Shown here one piece after another: positions 63,684 to 64,000 of a stretch of 64,000 bases of DNA. A program made the position numbers and the translations under genes. The notes below the pieces were generated by a model that searched no databases, was not told the DNA's origin, and saw nothing but the letters and a program-made list of their open reading frames with translations. The first letter of the stretch is position 1. The number at the start of each line of letters is the position of its first letter. The stretch comes from CAZLMW01 sp964560875 (GTDB taxonomy: Bacteria > Myxococcota_A > UBA9042): positions 1 to 64,000 of the forward strand of contig CAZLMW010000037.1 of the NCBI GenBank assembly GCA_964560875.1, read 5' to 3'.

Positions 63684-64000
63684 ATGAAGCTTCTTCGTAC
63701 GGACCGAATCGCCGCGCGGTCCACCGTTGTCGGCGCAGTATGCCTCGCAACGCTCCTGCTGCTTTCCGCTCCTGCTTTCGCCGACGACGGCGGGATGCGC
63801 TTCGAGATTGGACCGCAGATCGGCGTCGCCGGATTCGCGCTCAACAGCGGCCTCGGCAACGCGCAATACCGTTACGACGTCCCGTCGCCAGCGTTCGCCT
63901 TCGGCCTGCGCGCCTCGGCCCGAATCAAGCGGCAGTTTGCGATCGATTTGTGGGGTCGCTACAGCGCCGGAAGCTTCCGCAAGTCCGAGGACTTCGAAAA
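63684..64000 (+). CDS. partial outer-membrane barrel protein
   Basis: The first 105 residues are present; the gene runs off the right edge. A signal peptide (VCLATLLLLSAPAFADD) is followed by barrel-like strands (MRFEIGPQIGVAGFALNSGL and FAFGLRASARIK). GGAAGGAAG precedes ATG 63684. Family unknown. Confidence 0.7.
   Translation, partial: MKLLRTDRIAARSTVVGAVCLATLLLLSAPAFADDGGMRFEIGPQIGVAGFALNSGLGNAQYRYDVPSPAFAFGLRASARIKRQFAIDLWGRYSAGSFRKSEDFE

Overview
The window is one GC-rich scaffold of a Gram-negative bacterium with many outer-membrane beta-barrels and lipoproteins. Several traits point to Myxococcota or a neighbouring deltaproteobacterial lineage: a DUF2330 protein with a C-terminal Cys/transmembrane/Arg tail, a fused TIGR03960-DUF2344 radical SAM protein, a large Ser/Thr kinase with an HRDMSPHN loop joined to a STAND ATPase and TPRs, MopE/Dickkopf-like Cys-rich lipoproteins, and two-PilZ proteins. 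This assignment is inference from family distribution. Four runs of exactly 100 N (14045-14144, 16990-17089, 20310-20409, 63412-63511) are scaffold gaps of unknown true size. No tRNA, rRNA, CRISPR array, intact transposon or phage was seen.

Layout. 1-1188 is gene-poor: a DUF559 endonuclease remnant inside an inverted repeat, a nested REP-like palindrome, and a possible transposase scrap. 1189-13870 carries two exported thioredoxin-domain proteins (a Cys-rich lipoprotein and a barrel-thioredoxin fusion), SlyX, the radical SAM protein, a barrel, DUF2330, a divergent Nramp-like transporter and an M49-like metallopeptidase lipoprotein. 13968-19351 is a zinc-uptake operon (Fur/Zur-type regulator, porin, ZnuA, ZnuC, ZnuB) with two unrecognised exported proteins, each cut by a gap. 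19341-25481 (minus) holds a phosphatase-like lipoprotein whose N-terminus contains a 15-bp tandem repeat, a PilZ-PilZ-TPR protein and a 1112-residue alpha/beta-hydrolase lipoprotein. 25739-34101 has an RRM protein, a methyltransferase, an SGNH hydrolase, sufBCD, a lipase-like hydrolase and an acyltransferase. 34172-48091 is mostly housekeeping: a cytochrome c, a PorV-like protein, serB, uppS, TraB, an esterase, TetR, a lipoyl-less acyltransferase, rlmN, xth, a Cys-rich lipoprotein and an ABC exporter.

The most distinctive region is 48254-59634. The kinase-STAND-TPR gene lies 12 bp upstream of an 809-residue fusion of VKOR, DsbA-like, FGE/SUMF1-like and TlpA-like domains. That fusion converges on a minus-strand operon for cytochrome P460, a Rieske protein, a haem-motif outer-membrane barrel, YceI, a small membrane protein and HiPIP. 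Beyond it lie a small secreted Gly-Cys-Lys protein and another barrel. A reasonable reading is an envelope thiol-redox and electron-transfer module. The Cys-rich lipoproteins and c-type cytochromes of the same window would be natural clients of the VKOR/DsbA/TlpA protein. That link is inference.

The right edge has thiO, a barrel lipoprotein, two tandem DsbA-fold isomerase paralogues, a 65-residue basic protein and a truncated barrel protein running off the end.
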